Positions 1 through 10,602 of a DNA stretch of 64,000 nt are shown here, one piece after another. The DNA is taken from NCBI GenBank assembly GCA_963930655.1, contig OZ005605.1, positions 10,547,501 to 10,611,500 of the forward strand, read 5' to 3'. Numbering within the stretch: the first letter of the stretch is position 1; each line of letters opens with the position of its first letter. This DNA comes from Myrica gale. Lineage: Eukaryota > Streptophyta > Magnoliopsida > Fagales > Myricaceae. The notes under the pieces are model-generated. The model did not search any database, was not told the DNA's origin, and saw only the letters and a program-made list of their open reading frames with translations. The position numbers and the translations under genes are program-made.

Positions 1-1418
1 TAATTACATAAGCAGATTTCAGACCTGGAATAGAGAGTGTGTTTTGATGCATTTGTAGTTATCTCTTGATATTGAGTGGATCCTAGATTGAAGGCCTAGG
101 ACATGGAAAGATTTTCAGTCATACCTTGGATGATTGTAATGTATTGATTACTCTATACGTTTAGTAAACCTATGAATTTCCTATGAATAATAATAGTACG
201 ACTCATTGTAGGTAACGAGGCGTTCGATACTCAAGCAAGCGAAGGTAAGTGAAAAACCTTTACAAAACTGGAATGATACACTGCATGAAGAATGTTTATG
301 AATAAGCATATCAAGTATGATATCAAGCATGACACTACCAAGCACGACATGAACGCATCATGATCATTTGCATTCATTTTCCTCATGAGAAATGAGACAT
401 TTTTATGCAAATGAAAGTACCATTTTTATGCTACTTTATGACAAGTTAATTAACGAACCCAAGTCGGTCGGTACCGTACCAACTCAAGAAGGTGCATCCA
501 TACCGAAGGACGTTTACGAGAAGGGTGGATGTCACCTAGGACACCCATACCGAAGGATGCTTGCAAGAAGGATGGGTAGTCCGGGAGGTATGTGCAATCA
601 CACTGAAGGATGCTTGCAAGAAGGTGTGAGCCTCCAAGAGTCGTGTCTAGCCACTGAAGGACATTGAGAAGGTGTGCTAGCTCGACCATATGTAAGGTCC
701 CCAAGGGAAAAGGGGGACAGTTCCAACGGGAACGCACAACCCTGATGCCAGGGGTAAATGGAGCTCAAGTAGCCCATAAGATTTTCCAAAGCAAGAGCTT
801 TATAAGTACGAATGATGTTTTCAAAAGAAAGTGCATGTGCATATGCGACATGAGACATATACATGCATCACGATTCATAATCAGGCATGCATCGCATTAT
901 GTTTACATGACTATGATTTCAAGTTCAAGTGCATGCTTACGATTTCAAACCCATGTTTTTAGCTATAATTCCTTACTGAGTCTTTCGTCTCACAGTTTTA
1001 AATTGTATCATTCCAGATGATGTTCCAGGGGTGGAATCTTAAGATGAGGACCTTGAACCCTAGGAGAAGGGTTGATGAAATGTCTCTCTTGTTTGCTAAC
1101 GTTAGAGAAGATTTAGCTAAATTTTTGTAAAAGCCGGCATGAGCCACTGTGATGTGGTGGTCATGGGTTTCATTTGGCTTAGTAAGTTAATGTTTTAAAC
1201 TGGTTGATATTTTGAGAATATGTTTAACTACCTTGAGTTATCGATGGAACGTATGTTCTTATGTACGTTATACGCTAGCATCATAAGGCTTCTTTTTAAC
1301 ATCGAAGCGTCAATGTCATTTCCGCTGCAAGTATAGTAGTAAGTACGCTTGAGCGTCCCATGCCGGGAATGCTCGCGGCTGTCATTAGCCTCGTTTAGCT
1401 AGCGTTCGGGGCGTGACA
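1..1418 (-). mobile_element. Element D: long TG...CA element (solo-LTR-like), truncated by window start
   Basis: The right end reads GGGGCGTGACA at 1408-1418, the reverse complement of the TGTCACGCCCC start of elements A, B and C. It contains the same 300-bp core (about 450-760, reversed), including GGTCGGTACCGTACC at 466-480, and the same block near 1120-1200 that element C carries at about 34300-34380. It has no coding region. The other end lies outside the window, so a target duplication cannot be checked. It is inserted in MULE transposase sequence that resumes at 1419. It is read as a solo LTR or non-autonomous LTR element in minus orientation. Confidence 0.7.
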
Positions 1419-1751
1419 CTCGAGGTGGCCAACATTGGATTCTCCAAAGCTTCCTAAATACAATACACAAAGATTCTCTCCATGGTGGTAGCTCATCATG
1501 TTCGACACATCGTGACCGGAAGATATCAGCACCATCCCATATGTTATGTTCAAACTAGGCTTCTTATAGCAAATCAGATTCCCAGTCCTGTACCCATACT
1601 TTTTTGCAATCTCCTTTATCTCGAAGAAAGAGAGGCAATCTGGGTCAAATGGTTCAACGTGCATCCTAACATCCCCACCAACATACGTGCAGCTTAAGTT
1701 GCGAATAAATCTTCCCCCGAAGTGCACCTCTAATGCAATGGAGTCTCTCAT
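1419..1751 (-). pseudogene. MULE transposase N-terminal domain, truncated
   Basis: Starting at the ATG at 1749-1751, the frame gives MRDSIALEVHFGGRFIRN, then a YVGGDVRMHVEPFDPDCLSF segment and FEIKEIAKKYGYRTGNLICY. This 'HxGGRF...YVGG...D.D..S..E..' pattern is the N-terminal domain found at the head of many plant MuDR-family transposases. The catalytic DDE domain is absent because element D cuts the gene at 1418. A second partial copy of the same start lies at 1892-2080. The fragment cannot encode an active transposase. Confidence 0.6.
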
Positions 1752-2202
1752 TGTAACCAGTCGCGTGCCACGTTAGATGGAGCACCTGAAAAGAACAAAG
1801 CACACATACTGTAAAAAAAAACATTACCAAAGTACAATAGAAATGTCGATAGTCTTCGTAAAAAGAGAAAGGTAACCAGTCGCGTGCCACGTTAGATGGA
1901 GCACCTGAAAAGAACAAAGCACACATACTTTTTTGCAATCTCCTCTATCTCGAAGAAAGAGAGGCAATCTGGGTCAAATGGTTCATCGTGTATCCTAACA
2001 TCCCCATCAACATACGCGCAGCTTAAGTTGCGAATAAATCTTCCCCCGAAGTGCACCTCTAATGCAATGGAGTCTCTCATTGTAACCAGTCGCGTGCCAT
2101 GTTAGATGGAGCACCTGAAAAGAACAAAGCACACATACTGTAAAAAAACATTACCCAAGTACAATAGAAATGTCGATAGTCTCCGTCAAAAGAGAAAGGT
2201 AA
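1598..2202. repeat. Tandem duplication of the MULE-1 transposase start
   Basis: Two copies of a roughly 278-bp unit lie at 1598-1876 and 1926-2202. Both run from TACTTTTTTGCAATCTCC through the reversed ATG of the transposase (MRDSIALEVHFGGRF) to AGAGAAAGGTAAC. Between them, 1877-1925 repeats about 49 bp of the unit (CAGTCGCGTGCCACGTTAG onward). The copies differ by scattered substitutions, including a change of THVGGD-like to DGD residues in the encoded peptide, so the duplication is not very recent. Confidence 0.8.
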
Positions 2203-3753
2203 CAATCGACATCCTCTTGACAAAAAATGGAAGCATAGTTAAATGACATGTTTTCTCCTGTGTATAAAGAGATAGGTCACATGGGGGACACAAATAGGAC
2301 AAAACTACTCAAACAATATTCCAATTCCAAAATTAAAACATCCACTTTCAATTTTAAACAACCACTTACGACAAATTGATGGGGGAGCACTAGTTTAAAT
2401 ATAAAACAAACAATACTTACAAAAAAATCTGGGAAAAGCATTACAGCACATGGAGGGGACATTAAAAAAATGTACACTACATTGCTTCGTGCTAACATTC
2501 TTATCACAGGCCATACAAATGCTCCATGTAAACAATTTACACAATATTAAACCATGAAACTCATTGTATTCACAAAATTCCCAAATCAGACAACATACAC
2601 ATCATCTCATTTGTGCCAAACCCTAATGAATACAAGCCCAATGGAATGTGAAACATCAAAGCACCAAATAACATTGACAACAAATCTATTATGTTTAACT
2701 AAACTGGAATATTGTGTAGATTAAATGGGTGAAAGCTATCGTAGCCAACGAAACCTTAGAAATTCATACGTTGATGCAAAGATTTAAAATGGATGAAAAA
2801 GGTGTGATGTTTACTACGTTCATGAGAGGTTCAGAAACGCAGCGTTCTACAGTCAAGAAGGGTCCAAGATTGACGGCGACAATGTTTACCTGATTCTGAT
2901 TTTTTTCACAAGTGGTCCTGAGGGCATTTTTGTAAAATCGGGGTCTGAAATGGCATGTGCCAATAACGTATGTTTTGTAATTCTTAGAAGGGGTAGCACA
3001 CTCATTTCACGTGCACTGATTTTCCGTTCAAAATGACAAAAAAGCAGACAACGAGGTGCGAAATGTCTGTCAGAGGTTGTTTGAGGGCTAAATGTCATGA
3101 AATCAATAATATGTGGTGCAAATTGCAAGTACCCTATAGTTAGGGGCAAAAAGTGTAATTTTCTCATATCATATCTTATTTTTAGAGATAAATATACTTT
3201 GCACCCTCCAATTTTGGAGGTCTCAATATTTAAACTTCAAACTATTATTTTTATTATATTCCACCAACTATTTATTTTTAGACATTTTGCATTATTTGTT
3301 AAAATATTCTACGGATTTGAATGAAAATTAGCTTTCTAGGGCATGAAATGACAATTTTATACTCGTAACTTTAGCGGGGTGGTAGGAGGTTAGAGGCTTT
3401 AGGTGTCACGCCCCGAACGCTAACCCGAAGGGCCAATGACAGCCACGAGCAATCTCGAATGAATGTTCCAACGAACTTAACCTTAACTTAGTAACATAAT
3501 TTTTTTTTATTTCTCTATTACTGAGAGAGATGAGCCAAGGAAACTCACATATACTCAACTTACATAAAATGACTACATTAAAAATAGTGTAAGCATCATA
3601 ATTACAATACATATACAAAACACTTCATAAGTGACAGACCACAATGGTCTATGGCCACCAACATCTCAAAAGATTTCACTTAGGGTCTTTCCTCTCAAGA
3701 TAAGTAGTCTTCAGGACTCTTTTCACCTAGCACATCTGGAATGATAAAATTTA

Positions 3754-4150
3754 GGAAAAAATACACTTTTCACCCACAAACTACCATAGGTTTTACACTT
3801 TGCACCCTAAACTACCAATTTTGATACATTGCACCCTCTAACTACCAAATTTTGACACTTTGCACCCTAAACTACCCACTTTGACACATTGCACCCTCCA
3901 ACTACTAATATTAAACACTTTGCACCAACCATTTGAAAATAATACCCTTTATAAATTAATGAATTGACAACAATATCTTTAATATGTGCAAAATGGGTCA
4001 AGGGTATTATCGTCATTTTATTCTACAAATTTAAAATAGGGTGCAAAATGTCAAAAATTGGTAGTTAGAGGGTGTAATGTATCAAAATGATAGTTTAGGA
4101 TGCAAGGTGTAAAACCTATGGTAGTTTGTGGATGAAAATTGTATTTTCCC
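3754..4150. mobile_element. MULE-type MITE with 10-bp target duplication, inside element A
   Basis: Long inverted repeats: the left arm starts GGAAAAAATACACTTTTCAC and the right arm, reverse-complemented, starts GGGAAAATACAATTTTCATC. Both continue CCACAAACTACCATAGG. A perfect 10-bp duplication ATAAAATTTA lies at 3744-3753 and 4151-4160. The arms carry repeated 'CACTTTGCACCCTAAACTAC' units. Elements B and C have the uninterrupted sequence at the same place (near 12490 and 34475), which confirms the insertion. A 9-10 bp duplication and long arms fit a non-autonomous Mutator-like element. It has no coding capacity. Confidence 0.85.
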
Positions 4151-6374
4151 ATAAAATTTAAAACTTTTGAGTCAAAAGACTCAGTAATGAAACATGAACT
4201 TTTAAAGAATGCATGATCATGAATTTCGATGTGCATGTATGCTCAATGCTTGCATATGAAACGCATGCACTTGCTCTTGAAAACATATACTTGAACTTGT
4301 AAAGACACTTGATCTTGAGAAGAATTCATTTCTTATCTTGTGGGCTACATATGCTCTATTTAACCCCTGAAGTCAGGGTTGTGCGTTCCCATCGGAACCG
4401 TTCCCTTTTTCCCTTTGAGACATATCATCTGGTCGAGCTAGCCCTTGAAGTGGCCCCAGGCCTGATGGCTAGACACGACCCTTGGAGGTCCACACCTTGC
4501 AAGCATCCTTCAGTGTGGTTGCACATACCTCAAGAGCTACCCATCCTTCTTGCAAGCATCCTTCGGTATGGGTACCCTTAGGAGTCATCCATCCTTCTCA
4601 CATTCATCCTTCGGAGTGGATGCACCTACTTACTGGTACGGTACCGACTAACTCAGCCCCTTAACTTGACTTGTCATAAAACTTTCATTTGCACAAAACT
4701 TCTTTTCTTTCAAGAAATCATGCAAATGCTTATGTCGTGTTATGTTTGATAACAATTATCATGTCATGCTTGATAACAATGTCATATTGTGTATCATTCC
4801 AATTTTCAGAAAAACGTAAGTTTCCACTTACCTCTATCCTCTTGAGCTTAAGACGAAGTCTAACCTACAAACGAATATACGTCACTTAGACGCGTAGAAA
4901 TAATAATCACATAAACACACAAATGTACTCATATACGTTCTTGATTTCAAAATTCATATCTTTCAACATGTGATTTCCTTTACGTGACATTTCTTTTAAA
5001 CATGTTTAGCTTTTATAAAACGGATTTAAAAATAATAAGCATATACATCAAACAACTCCAACTAGGTTGCTGTTTTCGCCTTCTTTATGTCCAACTCGTA
5101 TTCGACTTTAGTACACTTGTGCTTCCCATCAATTACATTGATTTCAAGACTTATCTATGAAGATCAGCAACAACATTCCACATCAAAGTTTAGTTCATGT
5201 AAGAGAGCCACATGTCTAATTCCACTTTCCTTGTTTCACAATTTATAACTTAACATGGTATGAACTAGAGGTCATTCATTTTCTCATTTTCCATCCATTA
5301 AACCTCAAGGAATATTTTATATAGGTACTGCCTAGACCTCTAGGACTTGACCTGATTTCCATTTTCCTTTATCTCTAAGTTTTTCAGGTTCACATATATG
5401 CTCATTGATAAGAATTCTTCAAACATTACTTGGATGCATAATTTCTTCATTCTATGGCCAACCCGTGGCTCTCTTACACTTAAATTCAATCTTTAGTTTG
5501 CTGACTTAGACCTCAATCATCATAGACATGTTCCAGCATCACAATTCTTCAAGTTTCATATAAGAATCACATTAAGATCTTAAGAACAACACCACATGCA
5601 AGCAATCCACTTAACCTGAGTATATAGTCTCCATTTTCTCCAAATACAACCAATGTGCTTAGGTAATTAACTTGTTGTTCTATCCATATTATCAACATGC
5701 AACACATCCAATCATCAAGCTAATCATCAAGGGAAAACAAAACATAAATGCAATGACTTAGGCAGTGAACATCATTCAACCAACACTACCTATTTCCTTC
5801 CAATTCCCATTATCCACCTTCATGCATGTTAGCCCTTCTCTAAATACATTTGTTCATTGATTAAGGCCACTGACCGAAGCCCTAGCATCACCCGAATCAA
5901 CATTTTTCATACCTATTTCCATGGTTTAGCACAGCAACATCATAACAACAAAATCAAGGATTTACACTTTCAATTGTACATGCATTTAGGTCATACTCAT
6001 CAGCTCATCATCCAACATGTTTTTTCAAGTAAATTCTAAACCAAACTGTGGCCTCTAACCTTAGTGTTCAATCCTCAAATTACAAGAATTTATAGCAACT
6101 AATTCACTTCAAACAGATCACAATATTTGGCCAAGGGATCTCAAATCCTACATGCATGTCAAAATCCTTACCACAACATATTTCTATTCTCACATCCAAC
6201 CAAAACTGTGGCCTTCATATGTATCCTCCACCACCAACAACTTCACAACCAACCCAACACTACAACCCTCAATACATCCTAATAATTTGACATGCAAGAA
6301 CATGCAAGGAAACACCAAACAATATTCGGCCAACAGAACCTAAAGGCCAAATTTACCTTTGTTGTTGCGTCCTT

Positions 6375-6475
6375 TTCCTTTCTCTTCTCCCTCTCCTTTT
6401 ATTCTCCTTCTTCTTCTGTTTCTTCTTGGTCTTCTTCCCCTTCTTCTCATTCTTCTCCTTCTTCTTCTTCTATCA
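6375..6475. repeat. TTC/CTT-rich simple repeat in element A
   Basis: A stretch of interrupted TTC, TCT and CTT triplets. On the minus strand it reads as GAA-rich and yields an arginine-rich open frame (6340-6573) that is only a by-product of the repeat. Elements B and C have looser pyrimidine-rich patches in the same part of the element. Confidence 0.8.
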
Positions 6476-7050
6476 CGGTTCAAGCTCCCTTTCTCCCTTA
6501 CCTCTCGGGTTCTCTCTTTTGTGTGACTAGAATGGGTGCTGTGAGGTAAATGTCGAGAGTGAGGTGAGTGCAAGTGATGAGAGTGGCGTGAGATCTGAGG
6601 GAGTGAATGAATTTAGTCTACTTCACGTGAAAAAAGGGGAAGACAAACTTTGTTTGTATCGCCCCATTTCATTTGCTGAAGTGGGCGGCTGGTTTTGTCT
6701 TTTTCCCATTCTTTATTTTCTTTTCCTTTCTTTGGTTTTACATCCCACGTGATTCCTTTCAATTCAACACACTAATGCCTCTTAATTCACTTAATGAAGA
6801 TTACTAAATAAAAGGCATAGTATAATTAACACTAAAAATAATCAAAATCATAAATTAGTACACAATGAGAATATTTATAAAAATTTAGAAACTTATAAAG
6901 TATAATAAAATGCACTTTAAATGAGATTTTACGTACTGAAATCTCTTACAATCTTTTCCAAATATTCAAAATAACAATGTCTCACACATAAGAAATAATT
7001 ATGAAGAAAACTTAAACTACATAGTGAAAATCGGGGTCTCACATTAGCGC

Positions 7051-9331
7051 TGCTCAGTGCCACCGGCACCGGGTTGCCGGTACCCTGCTTCACCGGTGCC
7101 GGTTTGAGGTTTTTTGCAAAACCCGGTGCCATTCCCGGGTTACCCGGCACAGGGTTCCCGGGTACCGAGACACCGGGTTTTGTTTTTTTTTGTTTTTAAC
7201 AAAACGACTCGTTTAGTTGTTACAGAGACTTCTCGCTCGAGCGTTCGAGTCTCAGTTGTTACAAAGACTTCTCATCTGATGTTCGCTCGACAGGCGCTCG
7301 AGCGCGACCTTTAAAATTCTAAAAAACACGTTATTTTCTTTTCCCCCGACTAGCCAAGTCAGCCCTCAGCAGAAACCACTCTTCTTTCTTTTCTCTCCAG
7401 TCTCAGACTCTCCAGCACTAGCGGCGCCCCCATTCTCCCTATCTATCTTTTCTTCCCCAAATCCTCACAATATACTTTGCATTTACCTTTTTTTACTCTC
7501 CCATCCAGTTCTCTCGTGCTCACAAGGTACTCCACAGACTCTTTTTTCTCTATTTTGCTCAATTTTCCTTTTGGGGGTTAGGGTTCGTCGGTTGTACTTT
7601 TCTTTTTCTGGCTTGTGATTCAAATGTTTTTTTTTCATTTGATTCAATTTTATTTTTGGGGATTAGGGTTCTTTTTCTGGACTGTTATTATTTGCATCTT
7701 CCCTTGGGCTAGTTCTTCCATTTGGGTCCTTAATCCTTATTTGACATTTGGGTTTGATTCTAGGGTTTCTACATTTCTTTACTATTGTTCGGTTCTCAGT
7801 TGTATTTGTTTCATGGTTCTCGATTGTATTTATTTGACATTCGGTGTTTGGGTTGTGGTGTTGCTGAGGTTGTTTTCTTGTTGTGGTAATCATTTGATTT
7901 GCTTGCATTTTTTCTTCTTTGTTGTGGTTGTGATGATGGTTTCCTCTCTGGGATTCCTCCTTGTTTATAGTTGCCTATTTACCATATGAGCATTTAGGGT
8001 TCTCGTAGTGTGTTTGTGACCTCTTTGAACATTGCTAAACCCTATGTTGTTAAACCCTCTGTTGTTAATTTGCAGATGGACACTCCATCACAATCACAGT
8101 CATCTGCAGCCACATGTAGTAGTGTTACTGCTATGTCGCCCTCAGTATCGTGTCCGACTGTTGGGTCCACTCAGGATTCTGAGACAGTGGGGACGGGGTC
8201 AATGGGTGGAGGTGATGTAAGTGGACAGCACCACGCCCTGAACCCAAAAAAGGGAAAAAAAATCCAACCCTTTTGATGTATGGTCGCACTACACCAAGGT
8301 ACCTAACTCTGATCCACCTAAAGCAAAATGTAATTATTGTAGAAAAGAGTTTATGGCTCATCACAAGAATGAGACATCGGGGTTATGACAACATCACAAC
8401 ATTTGTCCGTATTTTAAGAGAAAGAAGGGAGGTCAGTTAGATATTGGGCAGATGTTATTGACTCACGATGCTCAGAAGTCAACGGGGTTTGATGTTGGAA
8501 CGATGGGGGTGACACATAAATTTTGTGAGAAGACTATTAAAGATCTGATTACTAGGATGATAATTGTGGATGAGATGCCTTTTATTGTTGTTCAGAAACA
8601 TGGATTTAGAAATTTAATTCATTATCTGGCCTAAATTTAAAATGTCATTTAGGATAACAATTACGAGGCTTTGCGTGAAACTTTATTTGAAGGAAAAGGA
8701 TAAGTTGAAGCATTTGATTCGAACGAATGAGTCTAGTGTCTTTTACCACAGACACTTGAACATCGATGGGCACTTTATGCGACATTGGTTCTTTTGACTT
8801 GGATGGGCACTTTATGTTGTATTTGGGCGAAGAGGGGCATGAGAGGAGAGGATTAGGCCTCCCACACTCGAGGATTGGGAGCACATTTGCCACTTTGTAA
8901 AGTTCTTGAAGTTATTTTACGAAGTAACAATAAGAATGTCGGGATCAAATGTGTCTACATCTAATGTCTACTTGGAGGAGTTGGTTAAGATACATAGCCA
9001 TTTTGACAAGTATTCTTCTAGTAATGATATTTTGCTTAAAGAGATGGCATCCCGCATGAAAACAAAGTATGACAAGTATTGGAGTCATTTGATGATAGTG
9101 AATAGACTTTTATTTGTTGCAACGTTGCTTGATCCAAGAAACAAGATGGTTGTACCGAATTATTGGTTTAAGAAAGTATTGGGAGAAGCAGAAGACGAAA
9201 TTATGTCATTGAATGTGAAGACTCCTTTAGAACGGTTGTTTACGGAATATAAGTATAACAATGGCAACCATGGCAGTGTCATGGAGGTGGGGTGACAGTG
9301 ATAGTGTGACTTTGGGGGATAACGAGGATTG
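7051..9331 (+). mobile_element. Decayed hAT transposon (hAT-1)
   Basis: It carries a broken hAT transposase gene in plus orientation. The left part (7055-7180) is packed with short GC-rich motifs in both orientations (ACCGGCACCGG, CCGGTGCCGG, ACCCGG), which look like the subterminal binding repeats of hAT elements. A TATA-poor leader and a likely 5'UTR intron follow: donor CAAG/GTACTC near 7524, acceptor TTTGCAG at 8075. No matching right end was found; a MITE starts at 9333. The left border is taken as the junction with element A and is approximate. Confidence 0.6.
8076..9295 (+). pseudogene. hAT transposase (BED zinc-finger, RICESLEEPER-like), broken
   Basis: The ATG at 8076 directly follows a splice-acceptor-like TTTGCAG, the usual layout of plant hAT transposases. 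The N-terminus is Ser/Thr-rich. A one-base shift near 8262 leads into a BED zinc finger (FDVWSHYTKV, then CNYC and a later HHNICP). That finger has an in-frame TGA just before QHHN (near 8386). A stretch ending at 8634 resembles the post-finger region. The frame resumes at 8906-9295 with KLFYEVTIRMSGS and KYDKYWSHLMIVNRLLFVAT, as in the central hAT domain. The middle of the catalytic domain and the C-terminal dimerisation region are missing. It is non-functional. Confidence 0.75.
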
Positions 9332-9332
9332 A

Positions 9333-9787
9333 GGTTAATTATACTTTGCATCCACGTAGTTTGAAGGTCATGACACTATATACCCAGTTCTTTCAATTTT
9401 GAGATATTTCATCGCCGTGGTATGTAGGTCTTGACACTTTGCAACCACATTAATTTATACATTATTTCGAATAGAAAAGTCAACTACGTATAGAACGCGT
9501 GACTGATTTTTTGGGTACAAAGTGTCTCAAAAATAAAGTAACAGGGTGCAAAGTATCAGACTCCCCCAAAACACGTGGGTGCAAAATGTAACTATGCATT
9601 TTTTAATATTGTGGGCAAAATAGACAAGTGAACCACGTGCAAACCACGTTTCTTGACTTTTACGTTCGAAATAGCGGATAATAAACAGCGGGATGCAAAT
9701 TAAAGAAGTCCAAATCACATGAGTGAAATATCTCAGAAATTGAAGACAGGTGCAAAGTATCAAAGAGCCCCCGAAGTGTAATTAACC
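9333..9787. mobile_element. MITE-like inverted-repeat element
   Basis: The left end GGTTAATTATACTTTGCATC and the reverse complement of the right end, GGTTAATTACACTTCGGGGG, match at the tip. The arms continue with shared phrases (CTTTGCA, TTCAATTT-TGAGATATTTCA) for about 90 bp. The interior has only short 'GGGTGCAAAGTATC' motifs and no gene. No convincing target duplication is seen (GAGGATTGA versus CTTTTGCTA). The superfamily is uncertain; the 'TTTGCACCC' vocabulary resembles the MITE in element A. Confidence 0.55.
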
Positions 9788-10602
9788 CTTTTGCTATATT
9801 TTTGTAACGTCCAATCCAAAACTGGTCTATAAATTAAGTTTCATCCCAAGTCATTCCATCAACTCGAAACCCTGTAAGCGGTAAAATTTCTGACACGACT
9901 AATAGAATCGCGTGTTAACCCATTGCCAATAACTGCGTTGCACCACTAATTTTTAAGGTCAAACCATATTTTAGGAGCTCATTATACTGCAGTCGTTGTA
10001 TAAGGATGTCACCTGCAAAGATGAAGGGAAAACGCCTAAAAGCACTAATAAAGGATTACATCCCCCTCCAGTATAAGAACTGCGATACCTTGGGCATTAA
10101 AGAATAAGCAATACCTTGAATAAGACCTGTATAATGAGATTCTAAAGTGAGATCATTTCTGTGGGAAACAGAAAATAGTATCAACAACCTTCCAAAACCC
10201 ACTTCACAATCTTCGTTTTCAAACTGCTTCCAACTTGTACAAAGCACCCCGGCAGCCCTGCTCGCCGATGAAGATAAACACAAAAACAGAACAAAAGCGA
10301 GAAAGGAAGAACCCACCGAAACTTAAAACACTAAAAAACAGGCCACTTACCCAAAACAAACCAAAACAGGACAAGTTAATATGATCGGAACTGAAGATCT
10401 ATTAATGACCGTAACAGATAGCCTGCATTCTCCCAATAGTTAAAGAGAGAATTCAACATTTGCAGTAGCAGTAAAGATCAATGCTTATAACAAAAAAGGC
10501 CCCCACACCAGTCTACCCCATAACATAAATGTGGATGTTCCGCAACAATATACTGATACCTGCAAGGACCTAACAAAACAAATTAACACTACGGATGCTA
10601 TA
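9788..10602. other. Downstream flank of PAG1; one doubtful ORF
   Basis: This is AT-rich sequence following the PAG1 stop codon and will contain its 3'UTR. On the minus strand, an 86-codon frame at 10056-10316 begins MGSSFLAFVLFLCLSSSAS, which looks like a signal peptide, but the rest matches no family I know and the frame ends without a domain. It could be a displaced first exon or chance. Nothing else is recognisable. Confidence 0.4.

Larger units (their letters stand above)
1419..3164 (-). mobile_element. 5' part of a Mutator-like element (MULE-1), cut by element D
   Basis: The minus strand encodes the start of a MuDR-type transposase (from 1751 downward). Further right, 2886-3164 has the character of a MULE terminal repeat. 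Its outer end, read inward from 3164, is GAGAAAATTACACTTTTTGC, followed by phrases such as 'GCCCTCAAACAACC' that are typical of plant MULE ends. The rest of the element is left of element D and outside the window. No matching left terminus or target duplication is visible, so the exact end at 3164 is an inference. Confidence 0.5.
3404..7043 (+). mobile_element. Element A: long TG...CA element (solo-LTR-like)
   Basis: It begins TGTCACGCCCCGAACGC at 3404 and ends CGGGGTCTCACA at 7043. The flanks are TTAGG (3399-3403) and TTAGC (7044-7048), a 5-bp target duplication with one mismatch. It is 3,640 bp, of which 407 bp are a nested MITE and its duplication. The conserved core is at about 4365-4660 (CCCCTGAAGTCAGGGTTGTG, repeated CATCCTTC motifs, GGTACGGTACCGAC). 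A pyrimidine-rich TTC stretch lies near 6375-6475. No open frame is conserved with the sister copies B and C, so it is treated as noncoding. Confidence 0.75.

Noticed and set aside
392-864. Overlapping ORFs in the core of element D, and their counterparts at 4309-4664, 12735-13061 and 34782-35024
   Set aside because: They come from the repeated noncoding core. Starts, stops and frames differ between copies, and no frame is conserved across A-D.
6340-6573. Arginine-rich minus-strand ORF
   Set aside because: It is the translation of a TTC/GAA simple repeat.
3404-7043. Elements A-E as DNA transposons because their ends are weakly inverted
   Set aside because: TG...CA termini with 5-bp duplications fit LTR integration, and the terminal inversion is limited to a few bases.
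7615-7989. Hydrophobic 124-codon ORF resembling a membrane protein
   Set aside because: It is T-rich sequence in the probable 5'UTR intron of the hAT-1 transposase; the hydrophobicity follows from base composition.
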